From assembly GCF_025860405.1 (NCBI RefSeq), contig NZ_CP063785.1, positions 8,371,390 to 8,435,389 of the forward strand: a stretch of 64,000 nt of DNA, given 5' to 3'. Positions within the stretch are counted from its first letter, which is position 1. Every line of letters begins with the position of its first letter. The stretch comes from Tolypothrix sp. PCC 7712. GTDB lineage: Bacteria > Cyanobacteriota > Cyanobacteriia > Cyanobacteriales > Nostocaceae. Made by a program: the position numbers and the translations under genes. A model generated the notes under the pieces. It worked only from the letters and a program-made list of their open reading frames with translations, ran no database searches and was not told the origin of the DNA. This document shows, one piece after another, positions 41,330-50,509 of this stretch.

Positions 41330-43864
41330 TCACATAATATTTAGCGGGTCAACATCTATAGTCAAACTTACAGAAGCAGGGCAAAGCGATCGCACTTGTT
41401 CCCAGTCTGGTAAATTTGGTAAATCATCTGGCGCAAATTTAATCAGGATTTGCCAGCGATAACGATTAGCTACTCGTAAAATGCTGGCTGGTGCTGGCCC
41501 TAAAATTTCAAATCCGTCTTCTGTTCCTAATGCTGTGGCGATGATCTGAGCCGTATTTTGCACTTGAATGGGATCTAAACTGCTCAAGCGTAATAAAATT
41601 AACCTGCCGTAGGGAGGGTAATTTAGTGCTTGTCTTTGTTCCAGTTCGGCAGCCGAAAAAGAGTGATAATCGTGATGTTTAACGGACTCAATTACTTCAT
41701 GTTCTGTGTTGTAAGTTTGGATAATTACTCTACCAGGATCGTCACCCCTCCCTGCACGTCCGGCGACTTGGGTTAAGGTTTGAAATGCTCGTTCGCTGGC
41801 ACGATAATCTGAGAGATGTAATAATCCATCAGCCGCGACAACACCCACCAATGTCACCTGTGGTAAATCCAAACCTTTGGTAAGCATTTGTGTCCCAACT
41901 AATAGATGTGCTTCACCATTCGCAAACTGAGTGAGGAGGGTACGATGTGCGCCTTTGTTGCGGGTGGTGTCGCTATCAAAGCGAATATATTTCAGTTGGG
42001 GAAACTGGCGTGATAATTCTTGCGCCACGCGCTGAGTACCACTACCAAAAAATTTTAGGTAAGGGGAAGCGCAATCGGGGCAGAATTGGGGATGCGATCG
42101 CGCATAATTGCAATAATGACAGCGCAAAAGTTGCGGCGCGCCGTCTTCGGTGTGGTGATAGGCTAGGGATACGTCACAGTGGGGACATTCCAACACATAG
42201 CCACAACTGCGACAAGAGACAAAAGTACTGTGTCCCCGGCGATGGATAAATAATATTCCCTGTTGTTGTTTTTCTTGCAGTTCGTTTAAAGCTGCTTGTA
42301 GGGATCTACTAAATATAGAACGATTTCCCGCCTGTAATTCTTGCCGCATATCTACTATTTCTATGGGCGGTAAGGGGCGAGAGTTGATGCGTTCCGGGAG
42401 GCTTAAGTAGTGAGTGCTGAATTCATTGTTTGTGAAATTTACCCAGCTTTCTAGGGAAGGTGTTGCAGAACCTAAGACTAAGGGACAATTTTCGATTTCG
42501 GCGCGCCATTGAGCAACGGTGCGCGCATGGTAGGTGGGGATGGGAGTATCTTGTTTAAAGCTGCTGTCGTGTTCTTCATCTAGGATGATTAAACCCAAGT
42601 TGGGTAGGGGCGCAAAAATGGCGCTGCGTGTACCAATTACTACTTGTGGTTCGCCTGTGAGCATTTGCCGCCACGTATCGTAGCGTTCTCCATCCGAGAG
42701 GGCGCTGTGATAGACGCTAACTTTGTTACCAAAGCGGGCACGGAAGCGATCCGTTAGCTGGGGTGTGAGTCCAATTTCCGGGACTAAAACTAACGCTGAT
42801 TTACCTTGTTGTAATAAAGGTGCGATCGCTTGCAGGTAAACTTCGGTTTTACCAGAACCTGTAACCCCATGCAACAACACTTGAGCATATCCATCGATTG
42901 CTTGAATTCTATCTAAAGCATGAGATTGATCTGCTGTTAAAGATTTAGCGCGATCGCCTGTGATTTCTGGGCCTGTTTCTGCGCGTAAAACTTCTCTTTC
43001 TTCTATAGTGATGTAGCCTTTATTTGCTAACGTCTTTAAGATAGAAGTAGTAGTATGACAAATTTGCAATAATTCACTTTGCCATAATTCACCGCCACGT
43101 TTTCGTAGTACTTCTACAATTTCTCGTTGGCGCGCGGTTAAATCTATATCTATGGTGGCAATAAGTGTAACAGCTTTCTGTAATTTTGGTCGCGTTAATC
43201 TAGGAGGTTCTAAATAACTTTCTACTAAACCAAATCGCCTTAACTCCCGCACGCCTCGATAAGCAGATTTCACTTTTTGTTGCAGATAAGCAAAGCTATA
43301 GTCTCCTGCTGGTTGAGCTTGTAAAAGTTGTAAAATTTGCTGGGCAGATGAACTGAGGAAGGTAGTATTGGGAGAAATATTAGGAGTTATTACATCATGA
43401 CTCTGATCCGTTATTTTTTCACTCTGCTTGACTAAAGAAGTTAAGCGAATCCGACGCTGCGATCGCCCTAATAAACCTGGTGGTAAAGCTACCCTAATCG
43501 CTTGAATTAGAGGTGTATAATAATACGTTGCGACTCGATTTAATAATTCCCAATAACCACTAGGAAAAAAACCTGCACTCACAACATCTTCAACATCGCG
43601 GATTTTCTCTAGTGGTATATCAGTATTTGGTTGTGATAATAAACGGATGGCAATCCCTCCCATTTGTTGTGTGCCGAAGGGTACAGTTAAAATATCACCT
43701 GGTTTGATTTCTAACTGTTCGGGTAAACGATATGTAAATAACCCTAAGTTTCCTGGACAGTCTACCAGGACTTCAACCCAGCGATTTACATTTGTTTTTG
43801 ACTGATAGGATAATCCCGGCTCATTAACTACCAAATGGGATAAATTTACGCCATCAATATACAT
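41330..43864 (-). CDS. priA: Primosomal protein N' (PriA helicase)
   Basis: PriA restarts collapsed replication forks by recognising branched DNA and loading the replisome. The protein of 844 residues has the N-terminal DNA-binding part, then the SF2 helicase motif I LLHGVTGSGKTEVYLQ, the DEEH box in LIILDEEHDSSFK, and GSATPSLES. The zinc-binding cysteine block is complete (CRSCGYVLECPHCDVSL ... CHYCNYARSHPQFCPDCAS). The C-terminal QVAGRAGRGDDPGRVIIQT is also present. Its length fits the longer cyanobacterial form. It is a single gene with a long gap upstream. Confidence 0.97.
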   Translation of the reverse strand: MYIDGVNLSHLVVNEPGLSYQSKTNVNRWVEVLVDCPGNLGLFTYRLPEQLEIKPGDILTVPFGTQQMGGIAIRLLSQPNTDIPLEKIRDVEDVVSAGFFPSGYWELLNRVATYYYTPLIQAIRVALPPGLLGRSQRRIRLTSLVKQSEKITDQSHDVITPNISPNTTFLSSSAQQILQLLQAQPAGDYSFAYLQQKVKSAYRGVRELRRFGLVESYLEPPRLTRPKLQKAVTLIATIDIDLTARQREIVEVLRKRGGELWQSELLQICHTTTSILKTLANKGYITIEEREVLRAETGPEITGDRAKSLTADQSHALDRIQAIDGYAQVLLHGVTGSGKTEVYLQAIAPLLQQGKSALVLVPEIGLTPQLTDRFRARFGNKVSVYHSALSDGERYDTWRQMLTGEPQVVIGTRSAIFAPLPNLGLIILDEEHDSSFKQDTPIPTYHARTVAQWRAEIENCPLVLGSATPSLESWVNFTNNEFSTHYLSLPERINSRPLPPIEIVDMRQELQAGNRSIFSRSLQAALNELQEKQQQGILFIHRRGHSTFVSCRSCGYVLECPHCDVSLAYHHTEDGAPQLLRCHYCNYARSHPQFCPDCASPYLKFFGSGTQRVAQELSRQFPQLKYIRFDSDTTRNKGAHRTLLTQFANGEAHLLVGTQMLTKGLDLPQVTLVGVVAADGLLHLSDYRASERAFQTLTQVAGRAGRGDDPGRVIIQTYNTEHEVIESVKHHDYHSFSAAELEQRQALNYPPYGRLILLRLSSLDPIQVQNTAQIIATALGTEDGFEILGPAPASILRVANRYRWQILIKFAPDDLPNLPDWEQVRSLCPASVSLTIDVDPLNIM

Positions 43865-44694
43865 ATGTTGTGTGTTAATAGATAGATTTTTCTATGCCTT
43901 TAATCTAGTTTGGCAAAAGTTAACTTCTACCAAAAAAATTAACTTTTTGATTTTGTAGGCATAAACTGTAAATCGCAATACTTTTATCCCGCATAAGACT
44001 TGGTAAGTTTCCTCTTATGTAATTCACTTGCCTATTTCACCTCAACTATAGATGCCATAAATATTTGCTACTGCCTACAGCCAAAATAAGCGTTTCATCT
44101 GCAATTTTCTAAACAGTAGTTATATCTACTAAAGAGGGTATCGAATTTTCACCCTATTGATAGATATTAGCTCGTTTATATATATGAGATGCTTTTATAC
44201 AAATCAAACACAAAATTTCTGCATTAAAAATTGCTAATTTTGTATCGCCCACAAAATTTGTCAACAAGTTAAAACTCAGCCGTAAAATTTACATTTTGGC
44301 AATGACTCCCAACCTTATAAAAATAACTGTAAAATTACATAAAAATTTAAGAATTGGGAATGCCAAGCTGCAAAATTTATATGAGTTCAGGTTGAGAAAG
44401 TTTGAGGGCATTTGACATATTTGGTGATCGAGAAAAGAATGAGGAATATATGGTTGGGGGAGCTGAGGAGAAAGTTGGTGGGTGCATAGGCCAGTATTTG
44501 TGATGATATCTATCTAGCAGGAACTAAAGAATGACAGCTAGACAATGATTCTAACTTCTAATGAGAAATTAGCATAAACTTGCGTTTTGCTACCGGACGT
44601 GTGCATTTGTCCCTTAGGGAAACTACCAAGCCTCAAGCAAGCAGCTGTCACTGAAATATGTACCAAACAAAGCAACAATCCCTAAAGGAAAGTT
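43865..44694. other. Long 830-bp divergent intergenic region
   Basis: The longest gene-free stretch in the window. It separates priA and a group 2 sigma factor gene and must hold both promoters. I saw no ORF, no strong repeat and no named riboswitch. The distance suggests a long leader or several promoters for the sigma gene; close to its start there is a TCCCTTAGGGA palindrome (about 44610-44620) and the RBS AAAGGA. Confidence 0.55.
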
Positions 44695-45828
44695 ATGAAT
44701 ATTGCTCAATTGGGAACAATGGAACTACTGGAGAATGCTGCTGAAAATGAAGAACAATCATTTGAAATTTTAGAAGCAGTGGCAGAAGAAGATTCCCCAA
44801 TTCCAGAACCACTGGAATCAGAGGAACGCGATGGCGATGAGATGGCGGCAGCCCGCCCTTCGGGATACAATAAAACCGAGCATGATGATGCTGTGGGCGC
44901 ATTTTTTAAGGAAATGGCGCGCTATCCCTTGCTAAAAGCCGAAGAAGAGGTGGAATTAGCAAATAGGGTCAGATTTTTAGAAGAATTTCGCCAAAAACAA
45001 GAAGAATTATACTCCAATTTAGGACAACAACCGACCAAAGCACAAATAGCTGCCGAGTTCGATATGACAGAAAAGCAGCTAGAAAGTCGCTTATATCAAG
45101 GTAGAGTAGCGAAACGCAAAATGATTCGCTCAAACCTGCGGTTAGTCGTCTCCATTGCTAAACGATATCTTAATCGCGGAGTGCCTTTTCTAGATTTAAT
45201 CCAAGAAGGCGCAATGGGTTTAAACCGCGCTACAGAAAAATTTGATCCAGATAAAGGATATAAATTTTCCACATACGCCTACTGGTGGATTAGACAAGCG
45301 ATTACTAGAGCGATCGCTAATGATGCACGCACAATCCGCTTACCAATCCATATAGTTGAAAAACTTAATAAACTCAAAAAAGCACAACGCGAACTCAAAC
45401 AAAAATTATCGCGCAATCCTTCCGAAGCAGAAATGGCAGAAGCTTTGGAAATGAATGTGCAGCAACTACGCCAATTACAACAGCTGCGGCGACAAGCACT
45501 TTCCCTCAACCACCGTGTAGGTAAAGAAGAAGACACGGAATTGATGGACTTGCTAGAAGATGAAGATAACCAATCTCCAGAAGCAAAAATGAACGAAAAC
45601 ATGATGCGTCAGGAGATTTGGGAAGTTTTGGGTGATGTTTTAACCCCCAGAGAAAAGGACGTAATTTCTCTGCGTTACGGCTTAACAACCAGCGAACCCT
45701 GCACTTTAGAAGAAGTTGGCAATATGTTCAACCTCTCCCGCGAACGAGTGCGCCAAATTCAAAGTAAAGCGATGCGAAAATTACGCCGTCCACATATAGC
45801 CAAGCGGTTGAAAGGCTGGTTAATCTAG
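44695..45828 (+). CDS. Group 2 (RpoD-like) RNA polymerase sigma factor
   Basis: This 377-residue sigma factor has an acidic N-terminus and then region 1.2 (DAVGAFFKEMARYPLLKAEE), region 2 (RSNLRLVVSIAKRYLNRGVP, FSTYAYWWIRQAITRAI), region 3 and region 4 (LTPREKDVISLRYGL, CTLEEVGNMFNLSRERVRQI). These motifs are those of cyanobacterial SigB/C/D/E-type non-essential factors, which direct responses to light, nitrogen, carbon or stress. The assignment to a letter is not certain; SigD-like is my best guess. The start has AAAGGA at normal spacing. The stop (TAG) lies in the STRR tract that follows. Confidence 0.95.
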   Translation: MNIAQLGTMELLENAAENEEQSFEILEAVAEEDSPIPEPLESEERDGDEMAAARPSGYNKTEHDDAVGAFFKEMARYPLLKAEEEVELANRVRFLEEFRQKQEELYSNLGQQPTKAQIAAEFDMTEKQLESRLYQGRVAKRKMIRSNLRLVVSIAKRYLNRGVPFLDLIQEGAMGLNRATEKFDPDKGYKFSTYAYWWIRQAITRAIANDARTIRLPIHIVEKLNKLKKAQRELKQKLSRNPSEAEMAEALEMNVQQLRQLQQLRRQALSLNHRVGKEEDTELMDLLEDEDNQSPEAKMNENMMRQEIWEVLGDVLTPREKDVISLRYGLTTSEPCTLEEVGNMFNLSRERVRQIQSKAMRKLRRPHIAKRLKGWLI

Positions 45829-45990
45829 GGGTTAAAGGTCAAGGGTCAAGGGTCAAGGGTTAAAGGTCAAGGGTTAAGGGTCAAGGGTCATTTGTACCAT
45901 TACCCATTACCCATTACCCATTACCCATTCCCCAATCCCCATTACCCCTTATCCCCAGAGGGGGCCCCGAGTTCCCCAATCCCCAGCCCC
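45826..45990. repeat. STRR tract after sigma factor gene
   Basis: GTCAAGG/GTTAAGG units run to about 45895, then CCCATTA and CCCCATT units follow to 45985. The last part (45941-45985) is shared with 50458-50502 in another STRR tract. Confidence 0.85.
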
Positions 45991-46034
45991 CCATTAGCTA
46001 TAGACTATGGACTATCTCTATAGACTATGGACTA

Positions 46035-46538
46035 ATGACCTTGGGTAACAATTTAACTTTGCGTTTTGCCGAACCTGCTGATTGCGATGTTTTATTTGGC
46101 TTAATTCAGCAGCTAGCTGATTATGAAAAACTTTCTCATGCTGTAACTGGCAATGCGATCGCATTGCAAGAGCATTTATTTGGCTCTCCCAAATTTGTGG
46201 AGGCAATTTTAGCAGAATATGCAGGGCAAGCTGTAGGTTTTGCCCTATTTTTTTACAATTATTCAACATTCTTGACTAAACCAGGTATCTATTTAGAAGA
46301 CTTGTTTGTTGTCCCTGAATATCGCCGTCAAGGAATAGGTAAAGCGCTGTTATCTAAATTAGCCCAAATAGCTATTGAACAAAATTGTGGCAGGTTAGAA
46401 TGGAGCGTTTTGGATTGGAATGAACCTGCACAAAAATTTTATCGCAGTATGGGGGCTGATATTTTAGAAGATTGGCGAATTTGTCGCGTTACTGAACAAT
46501 CAATGGCACAATTAGCGGCAAGATACAATATCTCATAA
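46035..46538 (+). CDS. GNAT family N-acetyltransferase
   Basis: This protein of 167 residues has the acetyl-CoA binding motif A in YLEDLFVVPEYRRQGIGKALLSKL, with the R/Q-x-x-G-x-G/A signature (RRQGIGKA), and a motif B-like segment (EWSVLDWNEPAQKFYRSMGA). It should transfer an acetyl group to an amine of a small molecule, a peptide or a protein; the acceptor is not predicted. The resemblance to spermidine/diamine acetyltransferase-like proteins is only general. The gene starts at the end of an STRR tract and appears to be independent. Confidence 0.92.
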   Translation: MTLGNNLTLRFAEPADCDVLFGLIQQLADYEKLSHAVTGNAIALQEHLFGSPKFVEAILAEYAGQAVGFALFFYNYSTFLTKPGIYLEDLFVVPEYRRQGIGKALLSKLAQIAIEQNCGRLEWSVLDWNEPAQKFYRSMGADILEDWRICRVTEQSMAQLAARYNIS

Positions 46539-46748
46539 AGGTAAAATAATGGAGAAAAAATTAACAATTCTTCACTATTTTGACAATAATTTGTATCAGC
46601 AGTTAATTAACAAAAAAAACTGGAAACGTAAGCCAGCTAAGGCTTATAGCGAAGTATGACAGCCTGTCTATTGACGGAAGATCTTTGCTCATCTGAAAAT
46701 ATGAAGGAAATAGCGCCGAATACGCTTTGGTTGTAGAGGAAACACGAA

Positions 46749-47084
46749 ATGAAGAAGTTTTTTTCAATAGTACTGTTAGGCATAGCAATCTTCACTTTTG
46801 CCTTCAGTAAGCCAGCTTTAGCAGCAGATAGTGCTAGTGGAGCCAAGGTATTTAGTGCTAATTGTGCTTCTTGTCATGCAGGTGGAAAAAATTTGGTTCA
46901 AGCCAATAAAAACTTGCAGAAAGATGCTTTAGAAAAATACGGTATGTACTCCGCTGATGCCATTATCGCCCAAGTGACAAATGGTAAAAATGCTATGCCT
47001 GCTTTCAAAGGACGTTTAAAGCCTAACCAAATTGAAGACGTAGCTGCTTACGTACTTGAAAGTGCAGATAAAGGCTGGAAATAA
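46749..47084 (+). CDS. petJ: Cytochrome c6, soluble lumenal electron carrier
   Basis: Cytochrome c6 carries electrons from the cytochrome b6f complex to photosystem I or to cytochrome oxidase, replacing plastocyanin when copper is low. The precursor of 111 residues has a Sec signal peptide (MKKFFSIVLLGIAIFTFAF, cleavage after ALA). The mature part has the haem-binding motif CASCH and the axial Met in NAMPAFKGRL, and ends with DVAAYVLESADKGW, typical of c6. GAGG lies upstream at suitable distance. A hairpin at about 47284-47304 downstream might be its terminator. Confidence 0.97.
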   Translation: MKKFFSIVLLGIAIFTFAFSKPALAADSASGAKVFSANCASCHAGGKNLVQANKNLQKDALEKYGMYSADAIIAQVTNGKNAMPAFKGRLKPNQIEDVAAYVLESADKGWK

Positions 47085-47283
47085 AGTTAAGTATTAACTC
47101 AACTCTAGAGGTAGACTGACAGCTAAAGTTGGAAGTGTAAAGTCTGATGTATGGAATTATTACACCTATAGGGGAATAGGATGATCATCACGGAAAAACT
47201 TGATTTTTTCGCCTAATATTCTATTCAGCTTGTAATAATTTTCACTTCATCTTGCATCTTTTAGTTGACTAAATTCGTTCATT

Positions 47284-47304
47284 AGCGGGGCTTTTTGTCC
47301 CGCT
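47284..47304 (+). terminator. Possible hairpin terminator downstream of petJ
   Basis: AGCGGGG, the loop CTTTTTGT and CCCGCTT form a short stem on the plus strand about 200 bp after the petJ stop. The stem is stable but no clear T-run follows, so this is a weak call. Confidence 0.4.
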
Positions 47305-47720
47305 TAATTGTAGCAATACCAAAATTATTCAAATAATTAGTAATTTATACAGCAGAGAATAAAAGATTGAGGTACAGATTATTTCAGGAGGGCAAAAAAA
47401 ATGTGCAAGACCCTTGTACTTCATTGACCTGGAAAATGCTGTAATTCGTAATTAATATATAGCAATCCTATTTCAATTGTAAAAAATATCGGTTTTGGCT
47501 GTTGACTGTTGACTGTCAACGCTTAACAGTTAACAACCCTTCAGATCAGATTTCACAAATCATTTAGGATTGCTATAAGGACTGATATTTGATTGTTGAA
47601 ATCAGCATGACGCAGCTTTATCAAAGGTTGTGGTGTGTTACTGCTTACGCCTAAAACACGCTACAAAAAGGGTAATAGGGTTTGGTTAAGAATTTTTCGT
47701 CATGATTTTGGGGTTGTGGA

Positions 47721-47738
47721 GACGCGATGAATCGCGTC
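47721..47738. repeat. Small dispersed palindrome GACGCGATGAATCGCGTC
   Basis: A copy identical in the 18-bp core to that at 32867 and followed by TCTACA as at 20830. Confidence 0.8.
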
Positions 47739-47811
47739 TCTACAAGATTTAAACGTCAATCGATTAATTACGAATTACGAATTAGTAATTATTTACTCAA
47801 ATGTATTGCTT

Positions 47812-48729
47812 ATGATTTATTTTTGGCGATTACTTTTCAGTACGATCGCAGTTTTGGCTTTCACTTTTTTGACTCATACGGCTAACGCTTCAGCTCTAAA
47901 TCATACTCCAACTACTGCGCGGGAATTTTTGCAGATGGGTGTAGATAAAATTAGCCACAGTCATTACGAAGAAGCGATCGCGGATTTCAATCAAGCAATT
48001 CAACTGCAAAACAATTTGGGGGAAGCTTATAGCGATCGCTGTCTTGCTTATCTTCAGATCCAAGAATACCAGCAAGCGATCGCAGATTGTACCCAAGCCA
48101 TAAATCTTTCACCAGAAAATCCTGAGGCTTATATTAATCGCGGGTTAGCAAACTACAGACAACAAAATTATCCCGCTGCGATTGCCGATTATCAAAGAGC
48201 GATCGCACTTAAACCGGCTGATTTTCGAGCTTACTATAATATTGCTCTCGCCTATGCAGCCACAGATAAGTATTTAGAAGCGATAGTTGATTATAATTTA
48301 GCCCTCAGCCAAATTCCCCCCTCCGCAAATTTACTCCTTGCAGATATATACAATGACAGAGGTTTGGCGCGGTTACAATTGCTTGATTATGAAGGCGCTA
48401 TGGGCGATTTTAGTAAAGCAATTCAACTCGATGGTAACGATTACAGAGCCTACTTTAACCGAGGTTGTGCTTGCGGTAAAAAAGGAGATAACTTTGGCGC
48501 ATTGCGTGATTTTTCCAAAGTCATCCGCCTTAATCCTAGTAATGGTATGGCTTATGTTAACCGTGGAGTAGCCCGCTATCAACTGGGATATTATCAAGGA
48601 GCGATCGCTGATTTACAAAAAGCATCAGAGTTCTTTGGTTACACAGGCGAAAAGCCAGCCTATGAAAAGGCTGTAAAAATACTCCAGACAATGCAAAAGC
48701 AAATACCCGCCGCCTCGGAGTTTGTTTAA
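47812..48729 (+). CDS. Exported TPR protein
   Basis: This protein of 305 residues has a signal peptide (FWRLLFSTIAVLAFTFLTH ... ANA) and then about seven TPR motifs of 34 residues, for example YEEAIADFNQAIQLQNNLGE, then AYINRGLANYRQQNYPAAIA and AYFNRGCACGKKGDNFGALR. TPR proteins bind partner proteins; a thylakoid or periplasmic assembly role would be in keeping with the signal peptide. The TTG at 47806 is two codons upstream of the chosen ATG. The TAA stop is followed immediately by a GATGAGG tract. Confidence 0.9.
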   Translation: MIYFWRLLFSTIAVLAFTFLTHTANASALNHTPTTAREFLQMGVDKISHSHYEEAIADFNQAIQLQNNLGEAYSDRCLAYLQIQEYQQAIADCTQAINLSPENPEAYINRGLANYRQQNYPAAIADYQRAIALKPADFRAYYNIALAYAATDKYLEAIVDYNLALSQIPPSANLLLADIYNDRGLARLQLLDYEGAMGDFSKAIQLDGNDYRAYFNRGCACGKKGDNFGALRDFSKVIRLNPSNGMAYVNRGVARYQLGYYQGAIADLQKASEFFGYTGEKPAYEKAVKILQTMQKQIPAASEFV

Positions 48730-48935
48730 TGAGGGGATGGGGGAGATGAGGGGGATGAGGGAGATGAGGGGGATGAGGGAGATGAGGGGGATGAGGGAGA
48801 TGAGGGAGATGAGGGGGACAAATGACAAATGACAAACACCCATTACCCATTACCCATTACCCATTACCCATTACCCATTCCCCATTACCCATTCCCCAGT
48901 CCCCAGTCCCCAATCCCCAGTCCCCAATCCCTAAA
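48727..48935. repeat. STRR tract between TPR gene and serC
   Basis: GAGATGAGG/GGGATGAGG units (48730-48810) are followed by ACAAATG, CCCATTA and CCCCAGT/CCCCAAT units. The complement of a repeat unit gives the TAG stop of serC. A proline/histidine-rich ORF on the minus strand here is a product of the repeat. Confidence 0.85.
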
Positions 48936-50109
48936 CCACAGCCGCCAACTCAGCTTTAACTGAACTGTAAGCCCAGTCTAGCCAAGGAAGCAGTGCTTCA
49001 ATATCTGCGGTTTCTACTGTTGCACCTCCCCAAATTCGCAATCCTGGAGGTGCTGCACGGTAAGCGCCGATATCATAAGCGACTTTCTCCTTTTCTAGGA
49101 GTTTGGCTAATTGAGTAGCACATTTTGCTTGTGCTTCTGGACTTTGGCTAGTGAACCAAGAATCAGTTATTTTCAAGCAAATGGAAGTACAAGAGCGAAT
49201 TTCTGGGGTTTCTGCCAAAAAGCCTGCCCAATCGCTTTTCTCAACCCATTTGGCGATCGCGCTTAAGTTAGCTTGACTACGTTTAATTAAACCAGGTAGT
49301 CCGCCAATACTTTCTGCCCAAATTAAACCATCTAGAGCATCTTCTACACACAACATTGATGGGGTGTTGATGGTATCTCCTTGGAAAATACCTTCAATCA
49401 GCTTCCCTTTTTGGGACATCCGGAAGAGTTTAGGTAAAGGCCAAGCTGGGTTATAAGTTTCCAGGCGTTCTACAGCGCGGGGTGAAAGTACAATCACACC
49501 ATGCTGTGCTTCACCACCTAATACTTTTTGCCAGGAATAAGTTACTACATCCAATTTATTCCAGGGTATATCCATCGCAAATACGGCAGATGTTGCATCA
49601 CAAATAGTCAAACCTTCGCGGTTATCTGGAATCCAATCACCATTTGGCACTCTTACACCAGAGGTTGTGCCATTCCACAAAAACACGACATCATGGCTAA
49701 AATCAACAGAGCTTAAATCTGGCAAACTACCATAAGGTGCTTTAATCAAGCGGGTATCAGGTAACTGTAATTCATCGGTGACATCTTTTACCCATTCCTG
49801 ACCAAAGCTTTCCCACGCCAGGATATCAAGAGGTTTGTGTCCTAAAAGTGACCACAAAGCCATCTCTACTGCACCTGTATCAGAAGCGGGAACGATACCC
49901 AAGCGGTAATCAGCCGGAACACCGAGGATTTGCTTAGAACGTTCAATGACTGCAGCTAATTTCGCTTTACCATCTTTAGAACGGTGAGAACGACCTACAC
50001 AGGCGTTTTCTAGTTGCGAAACAGACCAACCGGGACGCTTAGAACAGGGGCCAGAGGAGAAGAAAGGATTGCTAGGCTTGGTTGTAGGAGGAGAAACAGC
50101 TTGGGACAT
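48931..50109 (-). CDS. serC: Phosphoserine aminotransferase
   Basis: SerC converts 3-phosphohydroxypyruvate and glutamate to phosphoserine in serine synthesis. This protein of 392 residues is of the class V aminotransferase type with the PLP lysine Lys195 in VTYSWQKVLGGEAQHGV. It begins PFFSSGPCSKRPGWS and has the substrate-binding FLWNGTTSGVR and the C-terminal PGLRIWGGATVE. These features match the longer, non-E. coli SerC form of actinobacteria and cyanobacteria. ATG at 50109 is chosen over TTG at 50127. The last residues (A-V-V-stop) abut STRR DNA. Confidence 0.93.
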   Translation of the reverse strand: MSQAVSPPTTKPSNPFFSSGPCSKRPGWSVSQLENACVGRSHRSKDGKAKLAAVIERSKQILGVPADYRLGIVPASDTGAVEMALWSLLGHKPLDILAWESFGQEWVKDVTDELQLPDTRLIKAPYGSLPDLSSVDFSHDVVFLWNGTTSGVRVPNGDWIPDNREGLTICDATSAVFAMDIPWNKLDVVTYSWQKVLGGEAQHGVIVLSPRAVERLETYNPAWPLPKLFRMSQKGKLIEGIFQGDTINTPSMLCVEDALDGLIWAESIGGLPGLIKRSQANLSAIAKWVEKSDWAGFLAETPEIRSCTSICLKITDSWFTSQSPEAQAKCATQLAKLLEKEKVAYDIGAYRAAPPGLRIWGGATVETADIEALLPWLDWAYSSVKAELAAVV

Positions 50110-50157
50110 AAGTGCACTCAAAGACAATTACTTATTGAGGGACATCGCAATACTACA

Positions 50158-50509
50158 CGGTTAAGGGGAAAAGGTTAAAGGTTAAGGGTTAAAGGTTTTT
50201 TCTTTCCCATTCCCCATTCCCCACGGTTAAGGGGAAAAGGTTAAAGGTTAAGGGTTAAAGGTTTTCCCATTCCCCATTCCCCATTCCCCATTCCCCATTC
50301 CCCCTTCCCCATTCCCCCTTCCCCATTACCCATTACCCATTACCCATTACCCATTCCCCATTCCCCATTCCCCATTCCCCCTTCCCCATTCCCCATTCCC
50401 CCTTCCCCATTCCCCCTTCCCCATTCCCCATTCCCCATTCCCCTTTTCCCAGTCCCCATTACCCCTTATCCCCAGAGGGGGCCCCGAGTTCCCCAATCCC
50501 CAATCCCTA
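50158..50509. repeat. Long STRR tract, CCCCATT and GGTTAAG units
   Basis: Two near-identical blocks beginning CGGTTAAGGGGAAAAGGTT (50158-50220 and 50224-50280) are followed by many CCCCATT/CCCTTCC units. The last block (50458-50502) repeats the segment at 45941-45985. The tract provides the TAG stop of the REC-PAS-kinase gene. It is the longest STRR tract in the window. Confidence 0.88.

Larger units (their letters stand above)
47085..47811. other. Gene-free region after petJ
   Basis: The 727 bp contain the hairpin just listed, a TTGACTG/TTAACAG heptamer group (47498-47535) and the GACGCGATGAATCGCGTC palindrome at 47721-47738. Near 47760-47795 there is a short ATTACGA repeat. No gene is supported. 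Confidence 0.6.

Noticed and set aside
43865..44694. tRNA, rRNA or riboswitch in the long gap before the sigma factor gene
   Set aside because: No cloverleaf-like arms, T-loop consensus or known riboswitch core could be found by eye in this stretch.
48557..48850. Pro/His/Leu-rich ORF (PHLPHPPHLPH pattern)
   Set aside because: It arises from reading the GATGAGGGA tandem repeat on the opposite strand.
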